Notes: generated by a model from the letters alone, not told the origin. Shown: positions 47,810 to 56,765, counted from the stretch's first letter. The stretch: 60,430 nucleotides of DNA from Deltaproteobacteria bacterium (GCA_021780495.1 JAJXYO010000001.1:1-60430), one strand, 5' to 3'. Program-made: numbers and translations.

Positions 47810-48754
47810 GTGGACTTCAGTATCGTGGTTCCAATTTATAACGAAGAAGACAACATCGCCGCCCTGTATCAATCGATTACGTCTGCCCTGGACGGTAGTG
47901 CTGCAAACTATGAGATCATCATGGTAGACGACGGCTCTGCCGATGGCTCTTTTGCCGCACTCAAGACGGTCGCGGCACAGGACCAGCGCGTAAAAATCAT
48001 CCGTTTCCGCCGCAATTTCGGGCAGACCGCGGCTATGTCTGCCGGTTTCGATGCCGCATCAGGCGGGATCATCATCCCCATGGATGGCGATCTTCAAAAT
48101 GATCCGGCCGACATTCCACGGCTGATCGAAAAACTGAATGAAGGCTATGACGTCGTATCCGGTTGGCGCAGCGACCGCAAGGACACATTCATTACCAGGA
48201 AAATCCCCTCAATCCTTGCCAATGCCCTGATCTCATCGCTGACCGGTGTACATCTCCACGATTACGGCTGCACCCTGAAAGCCTACCGTCGCGAGGTACT
48301 CGACGGTATTAATCTCTACGGCGAAATGCACCGTTTTGTACCGGCTCTGGCATCCCAGGTCGGCGCAAAGGTCGCAGAAATTCCGGTCAACCACCATCCC
48401 CGTCTGCACGGAACCAGTAAGTACGGCATATCTCGAACGTTGCGGGTAATCCTGGATTTAATGACCGTTAAATTCCTGCTCGCCTACTCCACCAAACCGA
48501 TCCAACTTTTCGGCAAATGGGGTATGTACACGCTCCTGGCCGGTTTCGGCAGCGGCGCCATGACCATCTACATGAAGATCTTCGAACATTTCAGCATGAA
48601 CCGCAACCCGCTGCTGATTCTGACCGCTTTCCTGCTGTTCATGGGTATCCAGTTTATTGTTCTGGGTCTGTTGGGAGAATTGAACGCCCGCACCTATTAT
48701 GAAGCCCAGGGCAAACCGATCTATGTGATCAGGGACAGGGTCAATCTTGACTGA
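47810..48754 (+). CDS. DPM1/ArnC-like polyprenyl-phosphate glycosyltransferase
   Basis: The 314-residue protein starts at GTG 47810, behind CGGAGAG. The GT2 domain has FSIVVPIYNEEDNIAAL, MVDDGSADGSF, IIPMDGDLQNDPADIP and the acceptor-loop motif HDYGCTLKAYRREVL. Two C-terminal membrane segments (GMYTLLAGFGSGAMTIYM, LILTAFLLFMGIQFIVLG) complete the ArnC/DPM type. It should transfer a sugar to undecaprenyl phosphate. Confidence 0.9.
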   Translation: MDFSIVVPIYNEEDNIAALYQSITSALDGSAANYEIIMVDDGSADGSFAALKTVAAQDQRVKIIRFRRNFGQTAAMSAGFDAASGGIIIPMDGDLQNDPADIPRLIEKLNEGYDVVSGWRSDRKDTFITRKIPSILANALISSLTGVHLHDYGCTLKAYRREVLDGINLYGEMHRFVPALASQVGAKVAEIPVNHHPRLHGTSKYGISRTLRVILDLMTVKFLLAYSTKPIQLFGKWGMYTLLAGFGSGAMTIYMKIFEHFSMNRNPLLILTAFLLFMGIQFIVLGLLGELNARTYYEAQGKPIYVIRDRVNLD

Positions 48755-49934
48755 CACGAAGCTAAAGATTCTCATGCTGGCCCCTACCCCCTATTTTGCC
48801 GACAGGGGGTGTCACGTCAGGATTTATGAGGAGGCACGAGCGCTTCGTTCGGACGGTCATGACGTCCGCATAGTCACCTATCACCTCGGCCGGAACATGT
48901 CTGACATCCCGACCATCCGAATCCCCTCCATTCCCTGGTATACGCGGCTGGAAGCCGGCCCCTCCTTGCACAAGCTCTACCTTGATGCACTCCTGTTCTT
49001 CAAGGCAGCCATGATGCTACCTGATTTCAGGCCGGACATCATTCACGCACACCTGCACGAAGGTGCCTTTATCGGCTATTTCCTCAAAAGACTGTCCGGT
49101 GTTCCGCTGGTTCTGGATTATCAGGGCAGCCTGACAAGTGAATGCATCGATCATGGTTTTTTCGGGGCCACCTCGTGGGCAGCCAGACTGTTCAAGCGCA
49201 TCGAATCGATGATCGACCATTTCGCCGATCAGATCATAACAAGCTCCAGCGCCGGTACTGCAGAACTAATACATCTTTGGAAGATACCTTCTCATCGGGT
49301 CTCAGCTCTGATAGACGGGGTCGACACGGATATTTTCCGGCCCGGGCTGCGACAGCGGCAACCAGCGCCCAGCGGATTGTCACGGACGACACCGGTTGTG
49401 GCCTACCTGGGTATTATGAGTGTCTATCAAGGCACAGATCTACTACTTGACTGCATTGAAATACTAAAGTCCAAAGGGATCAAGGTACATTTCCTGATAA
49501 TGGGATTTCCTAGTGATCGATATCGCCACATTGCACAAGAGCGCGGCATTTCAGACATGGTTGAGTTTACGGGAAAGGTTGACTACGCCAAAGCGCCGCA
49601 AATGCTCTCCACTGCTGACATTGCCGTTACGCCAAAGCTATCCCTTACAGAAGCCAACGGCAAGATATTCAACTACATGGCATGCGGACTCCCGGTAGTG
49701 GCCTTCGACACCACGATCAATCGAGAGATCCTTGCAGACACCGGTGTCTACGCCAGCTACGGGGATGCCCAGGATCTTGCAGATAAAATTATTGAATTGC
49801 TGGCAGATAACAATCTGCGATCACATAAATCGCACCAAGTGCGAGAGAGAGCGATCAATGAACATTCTTGGGCGTCTCGTGGCAAAATATTGATTAATAC
49901 CTACACGGCTGCATTAAAGAGTCAGAAAAGTTAA
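48747..49934 (+). CDS. Family 4 glycosyltransferase
   Basis: The 395-residue GT-B enzyme has ILMLAPTPYFADRGCHVRIY at the N-terminus, LIDGVDTDIFRPGL in the hinge, and the GT4 donor-site motif TPKLSLTEANGKIFNYMAC. It starts at a TTG overlapping the previous gene by 8 bp, so translation is probably coupled. It is the last gene before the tRNA-linked island. Confidence 0.9.
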   Translation: MTDTKLKILMLAPTPYFADRGCHVRIYEEARALRSDGHDVRIVTYHLGRNMSDIPTIRIPSIPWYTRLEAGPSLHKLYLDALLFFKAAMMLPDFRPDIIHAHLHEGAFIGYFLKRLSGVPLVLDYQGSLTSECIDHGFFGATSWAARLFKRIESMIDHFADQIITSSSAGTAELIHLWKIPSHRVSALIDGVDTDIFRPGLRQRQPAPSGLSRTTPVVAYLGIMSVYQGTDLLLDCIEILKSKGIKVHFLIMGFPSDRYRHIAQERGISDMVEFTGKVDYAKAPQMLSTADIAVTPKLSLTEANGKIFNYMACGLPVVAFDTTINREILADTGVYASYGDAQDLADKIIELLADNNLRSHKSHQVRERAINEHSWASRGKILINTYTAALKSQKS

Positions 49935-50033
49935 AATGGTGCGAAGCATGAAAACGGCAAAACGACACGTTTATCCTGTGTTAAATGAATTGGAAAAAAA
50001 TAGTTCGCGCGCTTGAAATGCTTATAAAAGTTA

Positions 50034-50062
50034 TTGACACCTACAGCCTATTTTGCTATAAA
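50034..50062 (+). promoter_or_regulatory. Promoter of tRNA-Gly
   Basis: TTGACA (50034-50039) and TATAAA (50057-50062) are separated by 17 bp, and the tRNA starts 14 bp further. Near-consensus. Confidence 0.85.
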
Positions 50063-50076
50063 ACAAAACTCACTGA

Positions 50077-50151
<75 letters not shown>

Positions 50152-50175
50152 AAAATAATCAACCATTTTAGATGG

Positions 50176-51477
50176 TTAGCTATAAAATGCCTCGGCTTTC
50201 GCATGTTCTTTCGCATGTAGCCGGGGCATTGCTGTTTGAACTGTCTGATTGAAATCACTTCCAAAGTAACCGAGAATGGCCTGCCAATCTTTTTCCAACC
50301 CTTCGGTATATTTCCCATATACCTCGTAAATCATTTGTTTCGAGGCATGTCCCATCAGTGCGACGAGGCGGTTCGGGTCAGTACCAAGGGTAAGTGCCCA
50401 CGCTGCGAAAGTATGGCGTGTCGTGTACGGTTTGCGGTACATGATACCTGTTTCTTTCATCGCCCTTACCCATACCCTTCTTTGGTATAACTCCGCTGAA
50501 AAAGGCTGGCCATTCTCCATAGTAAAGAGATTACCATCACCAGCCGACCTGCAAGCCAGATCAAGTATTTCCCCAATTGCCCGAGTAATAGGGATCCTCC
50601 GTTCGCGGTAGCTGTTTTTCAGTTCATCCTTAGCTACCTTCCTGACTATCGACTCCTCAATGTACAGATACCCTTCCTGTACATGCCGTGCTTTCAGACC
50701 AGCAATCTCACTTGCCATGAGACCGGTCAGGATCATCAACTTTGACACAGGTCGATAATACTCACTCATGGCCCCCAGAAGAGTCTCCCACTCCTCGAAA
50801 CGAAATACCTGCACCTTCTTCTTACCTTTTTTGGGAAGATGCTTCTTGATACCTTTCAAGGGATCAAAAATTATCCAGCGATGTGCTATTACCGCATCTT
50901 CCCAAATGGTTCTGAATATCTGCAGAATGTTCACCATAGTTGAACGTGCCAACGGCTGCCCTGCTTTACTACCCTCTTTATGTTTGAGAGTGGCGACAAA
51001 CTCCTGCATGGTCACGCCGGTAATATGGTGAAAAGTCTTGTCACCAAAGTACGGCACCAACCAGTAGTCAATCACCGATTTGAAATCTTTCTGTTTGGTG
51101 GCAACAGGATAATTCACCCAGATGGAGGCGTACCATTTTTTGATATATCCTCCGAAGGTAACAGCCTTGGGTGTTGGAGCATACTCACCTTTTTCCAGTC
51201 GGGTGTGGAACTCCTTCTCTTCTTCGCTGGCACCAGGAAAAAGCTTGGCGAACTCCAGAGTCCCTTCCTGCTTCATTTTCAGGATTTGCTCCAGCATTGC
51301 CTCAGCCTTGCGACGGTTGACCGGATTTTCATCCAAACCGGTTGACCTCTCAATCCTGACTCCATGGTAAAAGAAGTCCAAGTACAGCTTACGTGTTCCC
51401 CGCTTGTTGGCGATGCGCCCCTCATTCCTTCTGTTGTCAAAGAACGTTACGTCCACAGCTGCCAAAAGTCCTGCCAT
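50176..51477 (-). CDS. Tyrosine site-specific integrase of the island
   Basis: The 433-residue protein has an N-terminal Arm-type DNA-binding domain (GRIANKRGTRKLYLDFFYHG), a SAM-like core-binding domain and a C-terminal catalytic domain. Visible catalytic residues are YTTRHTFAAWAL (Arg II), LMGHASKQMIYEVYG (His) and the final tyrosine in EVYGKYTEG. Where most integrases have TGLR for Arg I, this one reads LTGLMASEIAGL, with methionine. It lies 24 bp from attL and points toward the tRNA, the usual layout for tRNA islands. Confidence 0.92.
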   Translation of the reverse strand: MAGLLAAVDVTFFDNRRNEGRIANKRGTRKLYLDFFYHGVRIERSTGLDENPVNRRKAEAMLEQILKMKQEGTLEFAKLFPGASEEEKEFHTRLEKGEYAPTPKAVTFGGYIKKWYASIWVNYPVATKQKDFKSVIDYWLVPYFGDKTFHHITGVTMQEFVATLKHKEGSKAGQPLARSTMVNILQIFRTIWEDAVIAHRWIIFDPLKGIKKHLPKKGKKKVQVFRFEEWETLLGAMSEYYRPVSKLMILTGLMASEIAGLKARHVQEGYLYIEESIVRKVAKDELKNSYRERRIPITRAIGEILDLACRSAGDGNLFTMENGQPFSAELYQRRVWVRAMKETGIMYRKPYTTRHTFAAWALTLGTDPNRLVALMGHASKQMIYEVYGKYTEGLEKDWQAILGYFGSDFNQTVQTAMPRLHAKEHAKAEAFYS

Positions 51478-51546
51478 ATGATACCCCTTTCACAAGCTGC
51501 TCCTCCGGGGCATCCGTCCGGAGACAATTATACTTGTATTTTTATT

Positions 51547-51822
51547 TCAATCAACCTTCAGATAGTCTATAGCGAGGGCACAGACATTCCTTCCGCCCTT
51601 GCCCTTTCTTACCAGTCTTGAACGTGCTTCATTCACTACTGACTGCTTCAGCAAATGATCTAACAGCTTATCAGTCCAAACGATCCTGACAACCCCACCA
51701 AGTCGCAGCACATGAACACCGTTTTCTAAACGTCCTGCTGCAAGCCAGTTATAAACCGTGCTGCGTTTGATGCGCATCAGTTGAGCAAACTCTTCGATTG
51801 TGAGGAACTTTGTCATGGGCAT
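51547..51822 (-). CDS. AlpA/excisionase-like helix-turn-helix protein
   Basis: The 91-residue protein has a MerR/AlpA-type winged helix (FLTIEEFAQLMRIKRSTVYN, WLAAGRLENGVHVLRLGG). Such small proteins act as recombination directionality factors or activate integrase genes. It lies upstream of the integrase and is probably co-transcribed with it. Confidence 0.8.
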   Translation of the reverse strand: MPMTKFLTIEEFAQLMRIKRSTVYNWLAAGRLENGVHVLRLGGVVRIVWTDKLLDHLLKQSVVNEARSRLVRKGKGGRNVCALAIDYLKVD

Positions 51823-52119
51823 ACACTCTTAACGATATAATCAATCTCTATTCAGTTAAGATCAGGCAGGTGTCCGGCATACATGTCGTGTCCTACAAGT
51901 TACATGTGGTGTTGACAACCACCCGAACACATCCATCACCATCGACTGAATTGATAAATATTCTTGCATTACATAGATCATGTGCCTGTCCGGAAATTTC
52001 AAAATCCCCCGCCAGGGTACAATCCCTAAGAGGGTTCGATGGATGTGGTTGTGGTTGTGCTCGTGATCTCGATGCGGATTTCCGGAACAGACTCTCACTC
52101 TAGTACTCCAAACGCAAAA
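51823..52119. other. Non-coding gap
   Basis: About 300 bp between the AlpA-like gene and the terminator of the second integrase gene. Frames on both strands are open for short stretches, but none has a ribosome site or recognisable protein. The promoter of the AlpA-like gene should lie here on the minus strand; no consensus was found. Confidence 0.4.
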
Positions 52120-52152
52120 ACCCCCGCCAAGGCAATCTGCCTTGCGGGGGTT
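52120..52152 (-). terminator. Terminator of the second integrase gene
   Basis: AACCCCCGC-AAGGCA / TGCCTT-GCGGGGGTT with one bulged base, followed on the minus strand by TTTTTGCG. It lies about 90 bp after the stop of the minus-strand gene. Confidence 0.85.
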
Positions 52153-52240
52153 CGATAATGAGTAGATATTGCGATCAGACTGCCACCTGCGAGGTACCGT
52201 CCACGCAGACTGATCTGCTGTACAATAGAACCTCTTACGG

Positions 52241-53095
52241 CTATTTGGCATAATGCGGGATAACCTCTTTCCCGCGACCATGGCCGAGTTGGTCACCAAG
52301 CTGCTTGTCAGATACCCCAGCCGCCTTCTCCCGTTGGGCATAATCATGACGAACAACGTGCATATTGCAGCTGTTTGCCTTGGTACCATCATAAGCCCGG
52401 ATCGTATTGCGCTGATAATCGTACATCTGCTGCTGGGAAAGTTGCGGTGGTATCAGCTTGCCATGTACGTTGCCAATCTCTTTCGACACCGACCGGAGTT
52501 GAGCCAAGGCCTGTTTCTGTCCCTGACTGACAGCCGGCAAAGATCGAAACCTACCCCCTTTGCCAACTACCTCCACGTTATTGCCATTAGCCATCGCAGA
52601 GATGGATTCACCAGCCCGCAGCCCAAATTCAGTGCGCAGGTCGAATGCAGCGATCAGCGCTAGATCTTTTGCGTGTCCGGTATTTTCGAAACGCTCTACC
52701 AGGTTTGCCCGTATTCCTGTCGCAGCTGAATGATTAAGTGTTTTGGGTTGCATCCGGTCAGCTTTGGAGCGAGAGAAGCCCAACTCCCTGTTGCTGCGCG
52801 GAATGATATTCGGCTTGCCGACTTTCTCGGCCAGAAGCCGAAAGGCGGTCGCGTCTTTACCAAGTTGGGACAGCGAGATGCCTGCCACCTGCCGTGCCTC
52901 GAAGAAACTCAGTACCATGTGCGGTTTGATGTTCTCAATGCGTTCCAGACCAGAAGCCTTCAGATGATCCGTGATAGTTCGCAGCGAAGAAATCAATGCC
53001 TTGGTGCTCTTATCACTGTGGGTTCTGCCGTAGAGCTTGCCGATTGCCTGTCGTGCCTGGTGGATCATACTCCCGAATTTACCTGCCATGTCCAT
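52241..53095 (-). CDS. Integrase domain-containing protein (Integrase_1-like)
   Basis: The 284-residue protein has a core-binding part (TKALISSLRTITDHLKASGL) and a tyrosine-recombinase catalytic part: Arg I in FDLRTEFGLRAGESISAM, His-x-x-Arg in MHVVRHDYAQREKAAG, and LGHGRGKEVIPHYAK with the tyrosine three residues from the end. All key residues appear present, unlike the first integrase. Two close starts are possible (53095 or 53089). Its upstream side abuts a series of hairpins. Confidence 0.82.
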   Translation of the reverse strand: MDMAGKFGSMIHQARQAIGKLYGRTHSDKSTKALISSLRTITDHLKASGLERIENIKPHMVLSFFEARQVAGISLSQLGKDATAFRLLAEKVGKPNIIPRSNRELGFSRSKADRMQPKTLNHSAATGIRANLVERFENTGHAKDLALIAAFDLRTEFGLRAGESISAMANGNNVEVVGKGGRFRSLPAVSQGQKQALAQLRSVSKEIGNVHGKLIPPQLSQQQMYDYQRNTIRAYDGTKANSCNMHVVRHDYAQREKAAGVSDKQLGDQLGHGRGKEVIPHYAK

Positions 53096-53159
53096 CTCCT
53101 TTCAGTGCTGTATTTATGGCGACCGTGAACGCCAAGATGTGCGTTAAGCGATAGACCCA

Positions 53160-53261
53160 GTCTGCTTACGCAGACCCGACCCTGAGGACACACCGCAGTG
53201 TGAACCAGAGTCGGCAACCGGAAGGCCGGAAGCGGGAACGGATGACCCGATAAGACATCCG
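53160..53261. ncRNA. Candidate structured RNA of four consecutive hairpins
   Basis: Four stems lie end to end: GTCTGC/GCAGAC (53160-53175); CCGAC with inner CACAC/GTGTG and GTCGG (53176-53214); the palindrome CCGGAAGGCCGG (53218-53229); and CGGATG/CATCCG (53239-53261). No convincing reading frame spans them. The place, beside an integrase gene with an alpA-like gene nearby, recalls the published int-alpA RNA motif, but that identity was not tested. The strand is undetermined. Confidence 0.45.
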
Positions 53262-53400
53262 CACGGAACAGCGATGAAGGGGAGACCAGCAGATCAAATT
53301 GAAATGGAGATTTTAGCAAGTTGCTCTCTGGCGAATCTTGCTAAGGCGGGAGGCAAGGCGGTGAAACCCGTGTAGCTTGGCGCTTCGCGCGATGTTTGAT

Positions 53401-53470
53401 GCCCGTCTCTTGCTAACTTCGCTTTGTCGGAGCAAAAAAATGCTCCGCCAGCTACGTGCAAGAGACGGGC
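53401..53470. repeat. Nested inverted repeat, 13 bp outer arms
   Basis: GCCCGTCTCTTGC (53401-53413) and its exact complement (53458-53470) enclose a second hairpin CGGAGCA / TGCTCCG (53428-53447). The structure could be a long terminator, part of a structured RNA or a recombination site. Frames that cross it look spurious. Confidence 0.6.
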
Positions 53471-54395
53471 TGAACACCGAATAGTTTGTGCTGTTGGAAA
53501 GCATCAGCACGGATATGGCCTGACGGCCAACGCCTGCGGCGTCAGTCTCGGCAGCCATCATGCTTTGTGCGCAATCAAATGGACAACGACCGCCACCGCC
53601 ATGGCAATCATGCATGACGGTGGAGTGATACCAAATATAAGCAGTATATCGTTGATCCGTGCGCATGATGAGTCCTCTTGATTCGGCTGTGCCGTAACGA
53701 GGACTATATTTGGACGATCAGCAAGTAATAGCCGACAGACATCGCATCACGCCGGGCTGCAGGGTCAGAATCCCGGTTTACTGTACATGATGTATGTATG
53801 TCCTTGCCGTACATGAGGATGATGATATGACCCGTTAGCAAATTTCCAACGGGCTTGATTTTCATAGGACCGAAAGTGACTTGAATCGGCGGGACCAGAG
53901 AAAATATTACGGAGGCTTTCCGTTGCATATACCGGGAAATTGCCGATTCCGTCTCAGGTCATGATTTTGATAAGTGAGGATGTTTTATGGATAATCAGAA
54001 TTGATCAGCCTGTATTGAAAAAAGGCCGATGTGGTGTGCTCAAAGTGGATCTGCTTCCGCAGGACGCACTAATCCCTTTGATGTTTGAATTTTTTGGTGA
54101 GATCCCAAGAGCAAGGTCCGCTCTGAGAACTACGCTCCACTTGGAGGTAATTCATTGAATGTGCGACGTAGCGCAACATTCATGAATGAAAGATAAATTA
54201 CATATCGTCGGTCCAAAACAAATCTTTAGAAAAAAATTTTCAACGAAATACCTAATAAATTCGGCAAACATTTGCACCTGATCCTACAGCTTTCCCAAAG
54301 GCGTTAAGAATCGACACTACGATTATGACTGCGGCAAGGATGATGATATATGTCAGATTCCTCAAAGTGCATTGCTTTATTTATTTTCATTCTGT
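53471..54395. other. Non-coding or degraded segment of the island
   Basis: This stretch has several further small hairpins (GTGCTG/CAGCAC near 53490; CCACCG/CGGTGG near 53590; CCCGTT/AACGGG near 53840; GAATGT/ACATTC near 54165). It has short open frames on both strands (a 74-residue frame at 53704-53928 minus and one at 53940-54158 plus) without ribosome sites or recognisable domains. It lies beyond the last recognised attC and may hold cassette debris. Confidence 0.4.
54252..54365 (-). CDS. Possible 37-residue membrane peptide
   Basis: From a TTG at 54365 the minus strand reads MRNLTYIIILAAVIIVVSIL followed by NAFGKAVGSG, one hydrophobic segment. It starts about 30 bp after the attC-like site at 54396, where a next cassette gene would be expected. 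No ribosome site is visible, so the call is tentative. Confidence 0.2.
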   Translation of the reverse strand: MRNLTYIIILAAVIIVVSILNAFGKAVGSGANVCRIY

Positions 54396-54467
54396 GCATA
54401 ACGAGGTCGGCCATGACCCGACCGCCCAGCTTTTTCGGGCGGTCGGCGTCCATGGGCCTCGTTGGTA
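54396..54467 (-). other. attC-like site after the J-domain cassette
   Basis: On the minus strand 72 bp run from TACCAAC to GTTATGC. Nested pairings AACGAGG/CCTCGTT, CATG(G)/CATGG and CCGACCGCCC/GGGCGGTCGG are separated by small unpaired bases, as in attC bottom-strand folds. The end boxes deviate slightly from consensus. Confidence 0.65.
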
Positions 54468-54503
54468 CATCCTTTATTTTCAAATCCCGGCCCGCTTTCT
54501 TCG

Positions 54504-55754
54504 CTATCTTGCCTTACGGCGGTATTCCCTACGTGCCAAGTTTCTATCTGTAGTCTTGTCGCCTTCGGTTACGATAAGTAAACGACCTTCAGCTTTATTG
54601 TCAGTCACCACCAGATATGCTTCATATGAATTGTAGTTGTTTGCTAATCTGGCGGCTTTGTTAAACTCGGCCAGATAAACCCCCGGCCCTTTCTCTGAGA
54701 TGTGAATATCGCCAACAACGTCCTGTGTAAACGATGGATTTTCTTTGAAAAAAAGTTCTGTATCCTTCATTACTCGTTCTTTCCGAAGATTCATGCCGTA
54801 AAATTTTATGTTCTCAGCATATACAGCAGCAAGTGCGTCAGTGTCGTGTTTGTCCTTAGCCAAGTTCCAAGTTTTCACTACGTTTATAATTTCTGCTTTA
54901 ATATTATCGGAAACTGGGGCGTCCTCTACCTCCGTTTTGTGTGAAGGCATAATGACGATTTCTGAATCAATTTGTGTGGTCTTGGAAGATAGTGGTGCAA
55001 ACCCATCTTGTCCTGCCCCAATCCGCTCGGCACCTCCCGGACGCACCAGTATGGTTCCGTTTGATACTGCATGTGCTTGCTCAGTTGCATGTGGACCATT
55101 GTCTGCACGGTTTTCGTTCTTTCTGTTCTCATTGAAAAAGAATGTGGATAAGACTAACAAGATCAAAACGACCAGTGTAAACAGTACTTGCCGTTGATGT
55201 TGTGCCGATTGTCTTAGCCGTAACTCCTCCAGCTCTTTGCTTAACATGGCCTCTTGTTGGCGCAATGCTTCCCTTCTGGCTTCTTCTGTTCGTTGCTGCT
55301 CCTGTTTTTCTTCCCGTTGCTCCCGATCGGCCCGCTCATTTTTGAGACTCTCTTCGCGTTCACGCTCCACACTTAGAAACTTCGCACATTTTCCGCAGCG
55401 TGCCGACTCAATTGGCTTGTTCTGCGGTAGCCTATTAATGGTCGCGCAGTGGGGGCAGGTATGGGTTTTGTAGTCAGCTTCATGCCACTCGCGTCTTTGC
55501 TCCTCATGTTCTTTATCAGTCTGATCGTTTTCGTTTTGCTCCTGCTGTGCAAACCATTTCTGCACCTCATTCCACGCCCGATTTATATCCTTTAATTTTT
55601 CTGTCGCTTTGGCTTGTATGCGCTCATTGTATTGATGCCTGTCGGGATGCCAAACCTGTGCGAGATCTCGCCAGGCTCGTTTGGCCTCTTCCAAGGTCGC
55701 ATGCTCTTCCAACTCCAGTATGTCGAATGCCTTACGGATTCTGCTGTTCATCAT
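54504..55754 (-). CDS. J-domain, zinc-ribbon, transmembrane and NTF2-like cassette protein
   Basis: The 416-residue protein starts with a DnaJ domain (ILELEEHATLEEAKRAWRDL, HPD in VWHPDRHQY). A CPHC...CGKC zinc ribbon (residues about 98-123), a Gln/Glu/Arg coiled coil (residues about 130-190) and one membrane segment (VLFTLVVLILLVLSTFFF) follow. It ends in an NTF2-like domain (VVKTWNLAKDKHDTDALAAVYA). The J-domain would face the cytosol and could recruit DnaK to the membrane. The combination is not one I can name. It is cassette 5 of the array. Confidence 0.85.
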   Translation of the reverse strand: MMNSRIRKAFDILELEEHATLEEAKRAWRDLAQVWHPDRHQYNERIQAKATEKLKDINRAWNEVQKWFAQQEQNENDQTDKEHEEQRREWHEADYKTHTCPHCATINRLPQNKPIESARCGKCAKFLSVEREREESLKNERADREQREEKQEQQRTEEARREALRQQEAMLSKELEELRLRQSAQHQRQVLFTLVVLILLVLSTFFFNENRKNENRADNGPHATEQAHAVSNGTILVRPGGAERIGAGQDGFAPLSSKTTQIDSEIVIMPSHKTEVEDAPVSDNIKAEIINVVKTWNLAKDKHDTDALAAVYAENIKFYGMNLRKERVMKDTELFFKENPSFTQDVVGDIHISEKGPGVYLAEFNKAARLANNYNSYEAYLVVTDNKAEGRLLIVTEGDKTTDRNLARREYRRKAR

Positions 55755-55840
55755 ATTGCCTCAAGTGATAAGGTAGGGTCGCACATCCCGTCAAAGCCAA
55801 GCACACCAAAATTATTTTGAGCAGTTTCGTCGCTTACCTT

Positions 55841-55893
55841 GCCCAACGGGGTCGGAAAACAGCGGTTTGCCCGCTGCTATTACGTGGTTATAC
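55841..55893 (-). other. Weak attC-like site
   Basis: On the minus strand GTATAAC ... GTTGGGC span 53 bp around CAGCGG-GCAAA-CCGCTG. The left box is the exact complement of the GTTATAC box at the previous cassette boundary. Pairing between the arms beyond AAC/GTT is poor. Confidence 0.4.
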
Positions 55894-55998
55894 CTTCGGG
55901 TGTAGCCTCCGGCTCTCTTCACGGAGGGAGAGATGACAGAAACAGCACTTTCAAGGGAGGAATGGATAATCATAGTAGTCGTGTTCTGGCGACAGTGG

Positions 55999-56343
55999 TT
56001 ATTCTGGTTCTTTTTTGTCCGTATGGTTGAGTACTTCATGCGATAGCCAGTATAGAAAACCAAGATAGGTAAGTAGGAAAAAAGTGTAAGTTACTAAATC
56101 AATCATGAATTCAGTATTGTTAAGATTCTTCGCCTTTTCTATGTTTTCTTTTGAAACTAAAGGCAATAATTCACCGTGAGCTATCTTATAACCTACTGCT
56201 CCGCAGAATAGAATTCCTGAAAACGTTAATATGGGTTCTATCACTGCTTTAGCTATTTTCTTATAAGTGAGAGGCCATTTTGTCGAAATAACACCAAGTC
56301 CTCCGGCGATTGCAAGCAAGACGGTAATTTTCGTGTTTGTCAT
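55999..56343 (-). CDS. Small membrane protein of unknown function (cassette 4)
   Basis: The 114-residue protein has two or three hydrophobic segments (ITVLLAIAGGLGVIS, LTFSGILFCGAVGYKIA, FMIDLVTYTFFLLTYLGFLY) and a charged end (NHTDKKEPE). AAGAGAGGCAATAA precedes the ATG. I do not recognise a family. Its A+T content is higher than that of the chromosome, as common for cassettes. Confidence 0.65.
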   Translation of the reverse strand: MTNTKITVLLAIAGGLGVISTKWPLTYKKIAKAVIEPILTFSGILFCGAVGYKIAHGELLPLVSKENIEKAKNLNNTEFMIDLVTYTFFLLTYLGFLYWLSHEVLNHTDKKEPE

Positions 56344-56375
56344 TTATTGCCTCTCTTGGGTTATTTCATTTCTTG

Positions 56376-56412
56376 GTATAACGCCTTGATGCTAACCAGA
56401 GGCGGGTTCTAT
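56376..56412 (-). other. Possible short or decayed attC between cassettes 3 and 4
   Basis: AACGCCT pairs with AGGCG-GTT across a 12 nt loop, bounded by GTATAAC on the plus strand. At 37 bp it is shorter than normal attC sites (about 55 bp or more), so it may be a deleted form or only a terminator. Confidence 0.3.
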
Positions 56413-56765
56413 GCGATGATCCCTCTGTTTTCCTTGCCGTAGAATGGGGGCAGTTTCCCCTTGAATGACAACTCTGATTTATTGGCGAGGGATGCGGAGA
56501 TGACCTCTCCGGTACTTTTTCCATCTTTAATGGTCTTTTCAAGATCCCGCATCTGCTTCTCACCGTAGGCAACGGGAGAGGCCCCTGCAGGGGCATCGAT
56601 GCCGAGCATAGCCAGCCAGGCATTGCCTGGTTCGATGACCTTGGGGCGAGGTTTGGCCAATTCCCGCGCCAGATCCGGGGAGAGGCGTTCGTCATACACC
56701 GCCAAGAATACAAACAGTGACAGATAGAAAAATATGATTGAGTATTTCAGGCGTTTAATGGTCAT
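56409..56765 (-). CDS. Small membrane-anchored protein, partner of the Yip1-like gene
   Basis: The 118-residue protein has an N-terminal membrane anchor (LKYSIIFFYLSLFVFLAVYD). A proline-rich stretch (AKPRPKVIEPGNAWLAMLG) and a charged helix follow. Function is unknown. It overlaps the preceding gene by 4 bp, so this cassette appears to be a two-gene operon, which is uncommon for integron cassettes. Confidence 0.6.
   Translation of the reverse strand: MTIKRLKYSIIFFYLSLFVFLAVYDERLSPDLARELAKPRPKVIEPGNAWLAMLGIDAPAGASPVAYGEKQMRDLEKTIKDGKSTGEVISASLANKSELSFKGKLPPFYGKENRGIIA

Noticed and set aside
51862..52392. 176-residue minus-strand frame overlapping the second integrase gene end
   Set aside because: It crosses the strong terminator at 52120, has no ribosome site, and has a composition typical of an out-of-frame shadow.
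53401..53470. attC site
   Set aside because: The arms are perfect and long, but GTTRRRY/RYYYAAC boxes are not at the expected ends.
53313..53681. Open frames on both strands across the 53.4 kb inverted repeat
   Set aside because: They run through a nested perfect palindrome, have no domain or ribosome site and overlap each other antisense.
53704..53928. 74-residue minus-strand frame
   Set aside because: No ribosome site, no recognisable domain and no attC next to it; kept only as part of the degraded segment.
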